A program made the translations under genes and the position numbers. A DNA stretch of 21,785 nucleotides, from the IMG/VR virus record IMGVR_UViG_3300032242_000197, positions 1-21,785 of that record. One strand, written 5' to 3'. The stretch's first letter is position 1; every line of letters begins with the position of its first letter. This DNA is from a virus. Under the pieces are notes generated by a model. The model had not been told where the DNA came from. It saw nothing but the letters and a program-made list of their open reading frames with translations, and did no database searches. Below, one piece after another: positions 1 to 7,126 of the stretch.

Positions 1-61
1 CGAGCCAACGTGGGGACAGGTAGACGGAGAAATTGGGATATACGTCTGGTCACCTATACCA
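1..61 (+). other. Left-edge coding remnant in frame with the glycosyltransferase
   Basis: The frame of the next gene stays open from base 2 to the GTG at 62. It reads as a tryptophan-rich stretch (PTWGQVDG ... VWSPIPV) that looks like the C-terminal end of some phage structural proteins, where W...W...P repeats are common. Frame 1 is also open here and ends with TAA at 70-72. Either an upstream gene ends in frame 1 just past the GTG, or this stretch belongs to a longer protein fused to the glycosyltransferase. The window edge prevents a decision. Confidence 0.4.
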
Positions 62-1132
62 GTGCGCCCTAAAATATGCGTATACGCTATTTCTAAGAAT
101 GAAGCACATTTTATTCCTAGATTTTGTGAATCATCTAAAGAGGCTGACCTTGTTCTTATTGCAGATACAGGTTCAGACGATGGATTACCTGAAGAAGCTG
201 CTAAGTATGGCGCACAAATACACCACATCTCTATTACACCTTGGCGATTTGATTTAGCCCGTAATGCTGCTCTGGCCCTTATTCCAAGGGATTATGATGT
301 CTGCATCAGTCTAGACATTGATGAAGTTCTTCAACCCGGATGGCGGGAAGAGATAGAGCGCGTATGGATGTGGGGCAAAACAACCCGCCTACGGTATATG
401 TTTGATTGGGGTGCGGGCATTGCATTCTATTATGAGAAAATCCACGCCAAACATGGCTATATGTGGCATCACCCATGCCATGAATACCCAGTTGCGGATG
501 GCCGTATAACGGAAGTATGGGCGCAAACGGATATGCTTCTTGCGATTCACATGCCAGACCCAACCAAGAGCCGTGGTCAATATATGGACCTTTTAGAACT
601 GTCTGTTAAAGAAGACCCTCGTTGTCCACGCAACGCCTTCTATTATGCCCGTGAACTTAGTTTCCATGCGCGTTGGAAGGAGAGCATTGAGGCATGTGAA
701 CGGTATCTTAAAATGCCTGAAGCAACGTGGGGTAATGAACGTTGCTATGCGTACCGTGTTATGGGGCGTTGCTACAACGAATCATTCGATCCGTTAAATG
801 CTGAAAAGGCATTTCAGATGGCTGCATCGGAGGCTCCCAATACACGGGAACCTTGGTGCGAATTAGCCGCCCTTATGTATCGCCAGTCACGTTGGGAAGA
901 GTGCTTTGCGTACTCAATGCGGACTCTGCGAATCACCGACCGCGCAATGGTCTATACCTGTGATCCGGAAGTATGGCGGTATCAGCCACATGATTATGCA
1001 AGCATAGCTGCATGGCATCTTGGGCTTACGGACATTTCAATAGAACAAGCCAAGTTGGCGCTCATGCATGAGCCTGATAATGCTCGCTTGCAAGCTAACT
1101 TAGATTTTGTTTTAGGAAAGAAGGCGGCATAA
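62..1132 (+). CDS. Family 2-type glycosyltransferase with C-terminal TPR-like repeats
   Basis: The protein is probably a GT-A fold glycosyltransferase that moves a sugar from a nucleotide sugar to an acceptor in the host cytoplasm. Residues 5-14 (KICVYAISKNE) form the usual first strand of GT2 proteins. DTGSDDG at 35-41 is the nucleotide-binding loop, and the DID at 85-87 inside SLDIDEVL is the metal-binding DxD. WHHPCHE near 135-141 is a conserved element of this phage/bacterial subgroup. Residues about 195-350 are helical, TPR-like pairs (YYARELSFHARWKESIEAC and later copies) that could bind a protein acceptor. The GTG start fits the usual N-terminus of homologues but has no clear ribosome binding site, and the frame is open to the left edge, so a longer protein is possible. 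The next but one gene is a Gly-Pro-Thr-rich fibre, a plausible acceptor (inference). Confidence 0.82.
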   Translation: MRPKICVYAISKNEAHFIPRFCESSKEADLVLIADTGSDDGLPEEAAKYGAQIHHISITPWRFDLARNAALALIPRDYDVCISLDIDEVLQPGWREEIERVWMWGKTTRLRYMFDWGAGIAFYYEKIHAKHGYMWHHPCHEYPVADGRITEVWAQTDMLLAIHMPDPTKSRGQYMDLLELSVKEDPRCPRNAFYYARELSFHARWKESIEACERYLKMPEATWGNERCYAYRVMGRCYNESFDPLNAEKAFQMAASEAPNTREPWCELAALMYRQSRWEECFAYSMRTLRITDRAMVYTCDPEVWRYQPHDYASIAAWHLGLTDISIEQAKLALMHEPDNARLQANLDFVLGKKAA

Positions 1133-1134
1133 TC

Positions 1135-1371
1135 ATGGATATGCAGGGAATCATTAACTTAACCGGTTTGATTGTTATTGGTGTAATTGGTTTCCTGTAT
1201 AAGGATAACGCTTATAAACTTCGTTCTTTGGAAGATAAAATTCATAGAAGTGAAGTTGACATGCCGACAAATTATGTCCGCAAAGACGAATTGTCGTCGC
1301 ATTTGAACCGTATTGAGTCTATGCTAAATAAAATCTTTGAGCGTTTGGAACAGAAGGCAGATAAACCATGA
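1135..1371 (+). CDS. Small membrane-anchored coiled-coil protein
   Basis: This 78-residue protein has one hydrophobic segment at about residues 5-22 ([18 protein letters not shown]), followed by a charged helical part ending in [22 protein letters not shown]. The C-terminal YVRKDE...RIE.MLNKIFE pattern recurs in many small phage proteins of unknown role. The topology resembles small holin or spanin-like accessory proteins, but the lysis genes are 17 kb away, so a role in lysis is not supported. It starts 2 bases after the stop of the glycosyltransferase, with a GAAGG-like site upstream, and its stop overlaps the fibre start by 4 bases (ATGA). Translational coupling with both neighbours is likely. 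The function is unknown. Confidence 0.7.
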   Translation: MDMQGIINLTGLIVIGVIGFLYKDNAYKLRSLEDKIHRSEVDMPTNYVRKDELSSHLNRIESMLNKIFERLEQKADKP

Positions 1372-3254
1372 CAACTAATACCGGTCTTAATGAACCCACA
1401 TACAACTCTACTGTTCCAACGTGGGATCAACCTTTAAACAATAACTCAACGATTTTGGAGGCAATCCTTAGCGGGACGACATCCGTTTCGTTAACGAATG
1501 CTAACGTTTATCTTACTGGCCCTTCTTCTACTCCAAACACAAACGCAACGGGCCAAACGCAATCATCTCGCATTTTGTTGCAGGGTACTCTTTCCGCCCC
1601 TGTTAGTGTTGTTTTCCCAGCTATTAGTGGTAACTGGATTGTAACTAATGCGACTTCTGGTTCGTATTCTGTAACCCTTACATGCGTTAGTAGTTCTTCA
1701 ACCATTGCAATCCAACAAAATACAACAATAACTATCTATTCAGATGCGACAAACGGGTATTTTGATATTACCGATTCTTCCGTTACTTCTGTAGCGCGTG
1801 GTGGCACGGGTCTTTCGACATTAACCGCAAACAACGTAATCCTTGGCAACGGAACAAGTTCTGTTCAATTTGTCCCGCCAACACCGGCTGGCTATGTTCT
1901 TACTGCAAATGGAACTACATGGGTTGCGGCACAAAATAATGGGCCTACAGGTCCAACGGGCCCTCAAGGCAATATAGGTCCAACAGGCGCTGGTAATGGG
2001 CCTACAGGTCCAACGGGTACACAAGGTCCAACTGGTGCTTCTGGTGGTCCAACTGGCCCAACTGGTCCTACAGGAACTGGCCCAACTGGCCCAACCGGCC
2101 CTACTGGAGCGCCTTCAACGGTAGTTGGCCCCACTGGCATACAAGGCCCTACGGGCCCCACAGGCTTTGGTCCAACCGGCCCAACGGGAACTGGTGGCCC
2201 AACTGGCCCCTTTGGGCCTACTGGTGCTTCCGGTGGTCCGACAGGGCCAACTGGACCCCAAGGTAATACAGGGCCTACGGGCCCATCTAGCGGTCCTACG
2301 GGCATTGCGGGGCCTACGGGTTCTGTTGGTCCAACTGGCCCAACAGGAGCCGCATCAACGGTTGGCGGACCCACTGGTCCAACCGGACCTACTGGTCCTA
2401 CGGGGCCCGCTGGAGCCAACTCTTCTATTGCTGGACCAACGGGTCCAACTGGCAATACAGGTCCCACTGGGTCATCTGGAACGTCTTCTGGTGCGTTAAT
2501 CCGTGCGCCACAAATTAAAACCAGTGGGTCGTCTTACACAACTCCATCAAACGCTACTTCTATTTATGTAGAAGTTGTTGGCGGTGGCGCTGGCGGCTCC
2601 ATAAATACCGGTTCTGGAGGCGGTGGCGGTGGTTATGCGGCCAAGTATTTTACAGGAATTTCTTCAACATCAGTGGCTACAACCGCGACGAGTGGTACAG
2701 GATCAACTGCAACGATTACATTTGCAGCACAATCTTCTGCGCCATCAGTAGGTACATTAGTAACAATAGCGGGAGTAACTCCTACTGGTTATAATGGAAC
2801 TTATACAGTTACAGCATCCTCAACTACTTCCGTTTCATACGCTAACGCGACAACAGGTTCGCAAACAGTAGCTGGAACAATTAAAATTGGTACTACTTAT
2901 GCATATGTCGTAGGTAGTGGAGGTAGCAACACTAGTTCTGGAGTAGCTTCTACATTTACTGTTGGCGCAACTGTTGTTAGAGGCGGTGGCGGTAGTTCGA
3001 ATGGTGCAGGGGGCGTTGGCTCAAACGGAGATTTTAATTTTACCGGCGGCGGTGGCGGTGGCGGGCAAATTGCAAACGCTCCATATATTTCCGGAACTGG
3101 GGGGTCTTCATATTTTGGAGGCGGCGGCAGCGGGTTTATTAGCAATAGTTCTTTTAGTGATGGAGGCAATGGAACAGCTTATGGCGGCGGCGGTGGCGGA
3201 GGTGGTGGAACCACTGGTTACCAAGGTGTAATTCGTATCTGGGAATATACGTAA
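1368..3254 (+). CDS. Collagen-like tail fibre with glycine-rich C-terminal domain
   Basis: This is a probable receptor-binding fibre. Residues 1 to about 190 form a Ser/Thr/Asn-rich beta region that includes [19 protein letters not shown], a motif typical of phage fibres. Residues about 192-372 are a collagen-like Gly-X-Y run dominated by GPTGPTG, interrupted by short linkers such as GAPSTVV and GAASTVG. This should form a trimeric collagen stalk. Residues about 380-628 form a glycine-rich domain (GGGGGG blocks, closing with GVIRIWEYT) of the type found at fibre tips. A beta module of about 60 residues ([17 protein letters not shown] at its centre) is inserted inside that domain. Threonine in the third position replaces the hydroxyproline of animal collagen, as in the Bacillus anthracis BclA filament. 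The gene overlaps the next one at TAATG. Confidence 0.85.
   Translation: MTTNTGLNEPTYNSTVPTWDQPLNNNSTILEAILSGTTSVSLTNANVYLTGPSSTPNTNATGQTQSSRILLQGTLSAPVSVVFPAISGNWIVTNATSGSYSVTLTCVSSSSTIAIQQNTTITIYSDATNGYFDITDSSVTSVARGGTGLSTLTANNVILGNGTSSVQFVPPTPAGYVLTANGTTWVAAQNNGPTGPTGPQGNIGPTGAGNGPTGPTGTQGPTGASGGPTGPTGPTGTGPTGPTGPTGAPSTVVGPTGIQGPTGPTGFGPTGPTGTGGPTGPFGPTGASGGPTGPTGPQGNTGPTGPSSGPTGIAGPTGSVGPTGPTGAASTVGGPTGPTGPTGPTGPAGANSSIAGPTGPTGNTGPTGSSGTSSGALIRAPQIKTSGSSYTTPSNATSIYVEVVGGGAGGSINTGSGGGGGGYAAKYFTGISSTSVATTATSGTGSTATITFAAQSSAPSVGTLVTIAGVTPTGYNGTYTVTASSTTSVSYANATTGSQTVAGTIKIGTTYAYVVGSGGSNTSSGVASTFTVGATVVRGGGGSSNGAGGVGSNGDFNFTGGGGGGGQIANAPYISGTGGSSYFGGGGSGFISNSSFSDGGNGTAYGGGGGGGGGTTGYQGVIRIWEYT
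1941..2483 (+). repeat. Gly-Pro-Thr collagen-like coding repeat
   Basis: The DNA is a 9-base-period array of GGN CCN ACN codons (such as ggtccaactggc) with many synonymous changes, interrupted by a few non-GPT triplets. It encodes the collagen stalk of the fibre. Codon variety is high, which should limit slippage between copies. The strand-symmetric GGNCC core makes the complementary strand also read as Gly-Pro-Val repeats. Confidence 0.9.
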
Positions 3255-3562
3255 TGCAATATACGTGGGAATTTCCTCAGTTTATTGTTGACCCAATTTA
3301 TGATGGTTTACAAAACGTAGTAACCGCCATAAATTGGGTTTGCACGGGGAATGACGGGTATGTTTCATCATCTAATTCTGGTACAGTAAAACTTGGAACA
3401 CCTAATCCTGCCAAGTTTGTTCCATACGATCAAATTACACAAGAAATGGCAATGCAGTGGGTTTCTGAGCGTATAAGTATAAGTATTGTACAAGATATGA
3501 TTGCATTGCAGATTGCAGAAATCTCTAAACCGCCTTTGCAGCCTCAAAGCCCGCCCTTCTAA
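3254..3562 (+). CDS. DUF7936-like small phage protein
   Basis: This 102-residue protein of unknown function matches the layout of the DUF7936-type proteins often found beside phage fibre genes. It has an N-terminal YTWEFPQF strand, a middle VVTAINWVCTGNDG strand, a FVPYDQITQEMAMQWV helix, and a C-terminal amphipathic helix followed by a proline-rich tail (KPPLQPQSPPF). Its length is normal for such proteins. Its ATG overlaps the stop of the fibre gene (TAATG), so it is probably co-translated, and a structural or fibre-assembly role is likely by position. The family assignment is from memory of the pattern and was not verified by a search. Confidence 0.65.
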   Translation: MQYTWEFPQFIVDPIYDGLQNVVTAINWVCTGNDGYVSSSNSGTVKLGTPNPAKFVPYDQITQEMAMQWVSERISISIVQDMIALQIAEISKPPLQPQSPPF

Positions 3563-3575
3563 AGGATAACTAACC

Positions 3576-4298
3576 ATGACAACTGGTTTAACGTATAGCA
3601 CTTATACTCAGCAAATTGCTACGATGGCCGTTGTCCCGCAGAGCGATGCCAACTTTCAAATCATTTTGCCTATGGCTATTTCATATGCAGAACTTCGCAT
3701 TCAGCGTGATTTGGATTTTTTGTCTTCTCAAATTTACGATAATACAAACTATTCAACATCTTCGATTACAAACATTTTAACTATACCAACATCTGCATTT
3801 ATTACGTTGCAGACCATACAGGTAACGGCAAACGGCAAAACGTTACCCCTTACTTCAGTTTCCAAGGAATACATTCAAAATGTGTACAACAGCACCGCAA
3901 GCGCAGGAGTGCCTACTTTATTCGCTGTTTACGGCGGCGATTCAGCCACGACTGGAAATACAAGCCAGTACATTCTCCTTGGGCCATATCCTGACAACGT
4001 GTATCCATTAACACTGACGGGAACTATTCATTCGGCATCTTTGTCCGGAACAAATACAACTACGTTTATATCAACCTATTTGCCCGATCTATTTATCATG
4101 GCATCCATGATATATATTTCTGCTTATCAACGCAATTTTGGCAAGCAATCAGATGACCCCCAAATGGCTCAAAGCTATGAGAGCCAATATCAAGCGTTGT
4201 TAAAGGGCGCTACGATTGAAGAATACCGTAAGAAATTCCAATCATCTGCATGGGGGTCGCAGTCGCCTTCTCCTATCGCAACGCCACCAAGGGGATAA
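3576..4298 (+). CDS. SU10-type phage adaptor (head-tail connector) protein
   Basis: The protein probably forms the ring between the portal and the nozzle in a short-tailed virion. The N-terminus (LTYSTYTQQIATMAVVPQSD, then ANFQIILPMAISYAELRIQR) is the hallmark of SU10-type adaptor proteins: a helical start and a YAE.RI..DLD element at about residues 37-48. A central beta part and a C-terminal helical region (DLFIMASMIYISAYQRNFG, then a Tyr/Gln-rich helix ending in EEYRKKFQSSAWGS) complete the layout. The length of 240 fits the family. An AAAGGA site precedes the ATG by about 8 bases. The next gene is the nozzle-type protein, the expected partner. Confidence 0.8.
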   Translation: MTTGLTYSTYTQQIATMAVVPQSDANFQIILPMAISYAELRIQRDLDFLSSQIYDNTNYSTSSITNILTIPTSAFITLQTIQVTANGKTLPLTSVSKEYIQNVYNSTASAGVPTLFAVYGGDSATTGNTSQYILLGPYPDNVYPLTLTGTIHSASLSGTNTTTFISTYLPDLFIMASMIYISAYQRNFGKQSDDPQMAQSYESQYQALLKGATIEEYRKKFQSSAWGSQSPSPIATPPRG

Positions 4299-4301
4299 TT
4301 T

Positions 4302-6722
4302 ATGCCCCATGCTACATTAAAACTAAAACCGGGCGTTGATGTCATCAAAACCCCCGCATTAAACGAAGCGGCATATTCTTCCACGCAGCTTGCGCGGTTT
4401 TTGCCGGATCGTGACAATATGGGGCTTATTCAAAAATTGGGGGGATGGGTCGCGTATTATGGCACAGCCATGTCTTCTGTTGTTAGAGCGTTAAAAGGTT
4501 GGAAAGACCTTAACAACCAAGATAACTTGGCTATTGGAACGCAAACTCAATTAGCTGTTTTGACAAACGGAAACTTAAATCCTATTACACCTCAAATAAC
4601 GTCAACCAATACGTTGCCAAATTTTTCAACAACGGCTGGTTCCGCAACCATTACAGTACAAGATTCTAACTTTACTCCGTCTTCTTTAGATTACGTAAAC
4701 TACGTTACCCCAGTTTCTGTTGGCGGTATTACTTTGTCTGGTCCGTATGCAATTCAATCCCCAGCCGGTAATACATACATTATAATAGCCAGTTCTCTAG
4801 CAACGTCTACTACATTATATTCCGGTTCAGTTTATGCATTTAGCACTACATCTGGCAGCAACCTTGTAAAGTGCACATTTGCTAATCACGGTTTAAGCGC
4901 AGGAAGAGAGTTTTACATTGGTGTTGCAACCACCTTGGGTGGGATTGTTTTGTTTGGTTCTTACATCGTTTCCGGCGTTATAGATGCGAATAACTTCAAT
5001 TTTGCGGCTGGAACAACAGCAAGTTCGACAGCGGGCCCTTTAAACATAAATTCAGGATACGTAAACAGCACGTATTACATTTCAAATGGCCCATCAACTG
5101 CTGGAACGGGGTTTGGTGTTGGTGGGTACGGAGCCGGTGGATTTGGTTTGGGAACCGTTCAAACGGGAACATCAGGAACGCCAATCACTGCTACAGATTG
5201 GACGTTGGACAACTTTGGTCAAAATTTGATTGCATGTCCTGCGGGAGGCCCAGTTTATTCATATACGCCGGGTGGAGCATTACAACAGGCTCAACTTGTC
5301 AGTGGTGATGCACCATTAGTAAATGATGGCATTTTTATTGCCATGCCTGAAAGACAGGTTGTTGCATGGGGATCATCGTTTACCTTGCAACAAGATGCAC
5401 TTCTTGTCCGTTGGTCGGATGCTGGAGACAGCACCGTGTGGATTGGTACTGCAACTAATCAAGCGGGGTCTTATCGCATTGCTTCCGGAAGTAGGGTTGT
5501 GACTTGTTTACAGGGTCCTCAACAGGGTCTTATTTGGACTGATTTGGATTGCTGGGCTATGCAATATATCGGCCCCCCATTGGTTTATGGGTTTAACAAA
5601 ATTGGTTCTAACTGCGGAGCAATAGGCCGCCATTCTGCTGGTCAACTTAACAATATTGTTTATTGGATGTCCCAAAAGCAATTTTTTGTTTTAACCGGTA
5701 ATGGTCCTCAAGTTATTCCATGCCCTGTTTGGGATGTGGTTTTTCAAAACATTAATACCGACCAAACAGATAAAGTGCGTTGCGCTGTTAACAGTCAATT
5801 CAATGAAATTGCATGGTATTACCCTTCTTTAAATGCATATACAGCTTTAAACGCTGGTAGTAGCTACACAATTCAAAATCTTGGTTCTTTAAATATAACA
5901 GCCAACATTACGGCAGGGAGCGCACTTCTTGCCGTTACAGCATTGCCATCATCTGGTGCAATTTTTGCAGGACAAGCTATTACTGGCCCCGGATTGCCAT
6001 CTGGAACAAAAGTTTTAAGTTTTGGTACTGGATCGGGCGGCGTTGGAACTTACACGTTAAGCACCAATGCAACATCAACCCAAACGGGACAAACATACTC
6101 CGTTGTAGCCAACAATTTTGTTGCATATGGTGCGGCATCTAATACCGTTGGACAAGTGTTTACATCGACCAAATCGGTTAGCAGTTTGTTGGGTGGTGGA
6201 ACTGTTCTTTTTAACGAGAATGATTCGTATGTAAAATACAACATATCTCTACAACAATGGGATTATGGTTCTCTTGGGCGTACTGCATGGATTGATCAAT
6301 CTGTTCTTGGAACGCCGATTGGTGCTGGAACAGATAATTACTTGTATCAGCATGAGGTTGGCAACAACGCTGCAATAGGCAACGATTCAACAAATGCCAT
6401 GTTGACAAACGTGCAAACAGGTTATTTCCAGTTAAATGAAGCGGATAACCTTGTATTTGTTGATCAAATTTGGCCTGATATGAAATGGGGAAATTACAAC
6501 GGTACGCAAAATGCAACCGTTTACATTACGTTTTATGCAACTAATTATCCGGGAGATACGCCAGTGGCATATGGCCCGTATGCTATGACACAATCCACGG
6601 AATACATTTCTGTAAGGATTCGGGCAAGACTTATGTCTATTGGCATTTCATCTAATGATTCCGATACATTTTGGCGATTAGGTGCGGTTCGGTATAGATA
6701 CCAAATAGATGGGCGGTTCTAA
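4302..6722 (+). CDS. Tail nozzle/hub (stabilization-type) protein
   Basis: This 806-residue protein is the likely tail nozzle of a short-tailed phage. The N-terminus (LKLKPGVDVIKTPALNEA, then a conserved KLGGW) is typical of nozzle or tail-stabilization proteins that follow an adaptor gene. The region of residues 285-330, with DNFGQNLIACPAGGPVYSY, is a recurrent beta-propeller-like motif of the family. The C-terminus (FWRLGAVRYRYQIDGRF) also fits. Two related beta modules lie at about residues 111-168 and 184-246. A different module (GQAITGPGLPSGTKVLSF, then GTYTLS) lies at about 515-600 and looks inserted between conserved strands (EIAWYYPS ... NNFVAY). An AAGGGGAT site precedes the ATG, and the stop overlaps the next start (TAATG). 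Confidence 0.78.
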   Translation: MPHATLKLKPGVDVIKTPALNEAAYSSTQLARFLPDRDNMGLIQKLGGWVAYYGTAMSSVVRALKGWKDLNNQDNLAIGTQTQLAVLTNGNLNPITPQITSTNTLPNFSTTAGSATITVQDSNFTPSSLDYVNYVTPVSVGGITLSGPYAIQSPAGNTYIIIASSLATSTTLYSGSVYAFSTTSGSNLVKCTFANHGLSAGREFYIGVATTLGGIVLFGSYIVSGVIDANNFNFAAGTTASSTAGPLNINSGYVNSTYYISNGPSTAGTGFGVGGYGAGGFGLGTVQTGTSGTPITATDWTLDNFGQNLIACPAGGPVYSYTPGGALQQAQLVSGDAPLVNDGIFIAMPERQVVAWGSSFTLQQDALLVRWSDAGDSTVWIGTATNQAGSYRIASGSRVVTCLQGPQQGLIWTDLDCWAMQYIGPPLVYGFNKIGSNCGAIGRHSAGQLNNIVYWMSQKQFFVLTGNGPQVIPCPVWDVVFQNINTDQTDKVRCAVNSQFNEIAWYYPSLNAYTALNAGSSYTIQNLGSLNITANITAGSALLAVTALPSSGAIFAGQAITGPGLPSGTKVLSFGTGSGGVGTYTLSTNATSTQTGQTYSVVANNFVAYGAASNTVGQVFTSTKSVSSLLGGGTVLFNENDSYVKYNISLQQWDYGSLGRTAWIDQSVLGTPIGAGTDNYLYQHEVGNNAAIGNDSTNAMLTNVQTGYFQLNEADNLVFVDQIWPDMKWGNYNGTQNATVYITFYATNYPGDTPVAYGPYAMTQSTEYISVRIRARLMSIGISSNDSDTFWRLGAVRYRYQIDGRF

Positions 6723-7069
6723 TGGCTAGTTTAGATGATATTCTTTCAGCGCAAAAAAACGGTGTTGTTGGCATCAATAGCATCGCCCATGCTACTTTAA
6801 ATTTAGCTGGGTCGGTCAATAGTATGGAAATTTCAACTTCTACTTACCTCAAAACAAATTTGGGTTGGGTAGCAAAAGTTTCCGTTATTGTTGCGGGTTC
6901 TACAACAGGAATGATTTATGATGCATCCAGCGTAGCAACAGCAACAACTGGCAATAGACTTTATGTTATTAGCAACGCTGTTGGTATTCAAACGGTTATG
7001 ATGCCAGTTAATTCTGGCATTGTAATTGTTCCGGGTACTGGAATGATTGTATCTGTATCTTACAGTTAA
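6722..7069 (+). CDS. Small virion-associated protein after the nozzle gene
   Basis: This 115-residue protein of unknown function has a short N-terminal helix (LDDILSAQKNGVVGIN) followed by beta strands rich in Ser, Thr, Val and Gly, ending in GTGMIVSVSYS. There is no signal peptide or membrane segment. Proteins of this size and make-up often sit directly behind nozzle or hub genes and may be decoration or trimer-forming structural proteins, but this is position-based inference. Its ATG overlaps the nozzle stop (TAATG), so translation is probably coupled. Confidence 0.65.
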   Translation: MASLDDILSAQKNGVVGINSIAHATLNLAGSVNSMEISTSTYLKTNLGWVAKVSVIVAGSTTGMIYDASSVATATTGNRLYVISNAVGIQTVMMPVNSGIVIVPGTGMIVSVSYS

Positions 7070-7098
7070 ACAGGACTATCGAAAATTTTGGTTTTAGT

Positions 7099-7116
7099 GT
7101 AATTCTATGGAATTAC
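7099..7116 (+). promoter_or_regulatory. Perfect 7-bp hairpin directly before a strong Shine-Dalgarno
   Basis: GTAATTC (7099-7105) and GAATTAC (7110-7116) form a perfect stem with the 4-base loop TATG. The stem ends exactly where GGAGG (7117-7121) starts, 5 bases before the ATG at 7127. There is no U-tract, so it is not an obvious terminator. It may be a processing site or a device that keeps the ribosome binding site open in the long late mRNA. This is inference from structure only. Confidence 0.4.
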
Positions 7117-7126
7117 GGAGGCGGCA

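Noticed and set aside
1964-2467. Minus-strand frame of 167 codons that reads as Gly-Pro-Val collagen-like repeats
   Set aside because: It is the mirror of the GGN-CCN codons of the fibre stalk, with no ribosome binding site and no separate context. The symmetry of the repeat explains it fully.
1941-2483. Regular short repeats that could suggest a CRISPR-like array or satellite
   Set aside because: The period is 9 bases, there are no unique spacers, and the repeat is in frame with a long coding gene.
2897-3169. Minus-strand proline-rich frame opposite the fibre tip
   Set aside because: It is the complement of poly-glycine codons (GGC/GGT give Pro on the other strand) and has no start context.
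6754-6760. In-frame A-AAA-AAC heptamer near the start of the 115-residue gene, a possible -1 frameshift site
   Set aside because: A slip to the -1 frame meets a TAG at 6778-6780 after six codons, giving only a tiny truncated peptide. No downstream stimulator was seen.
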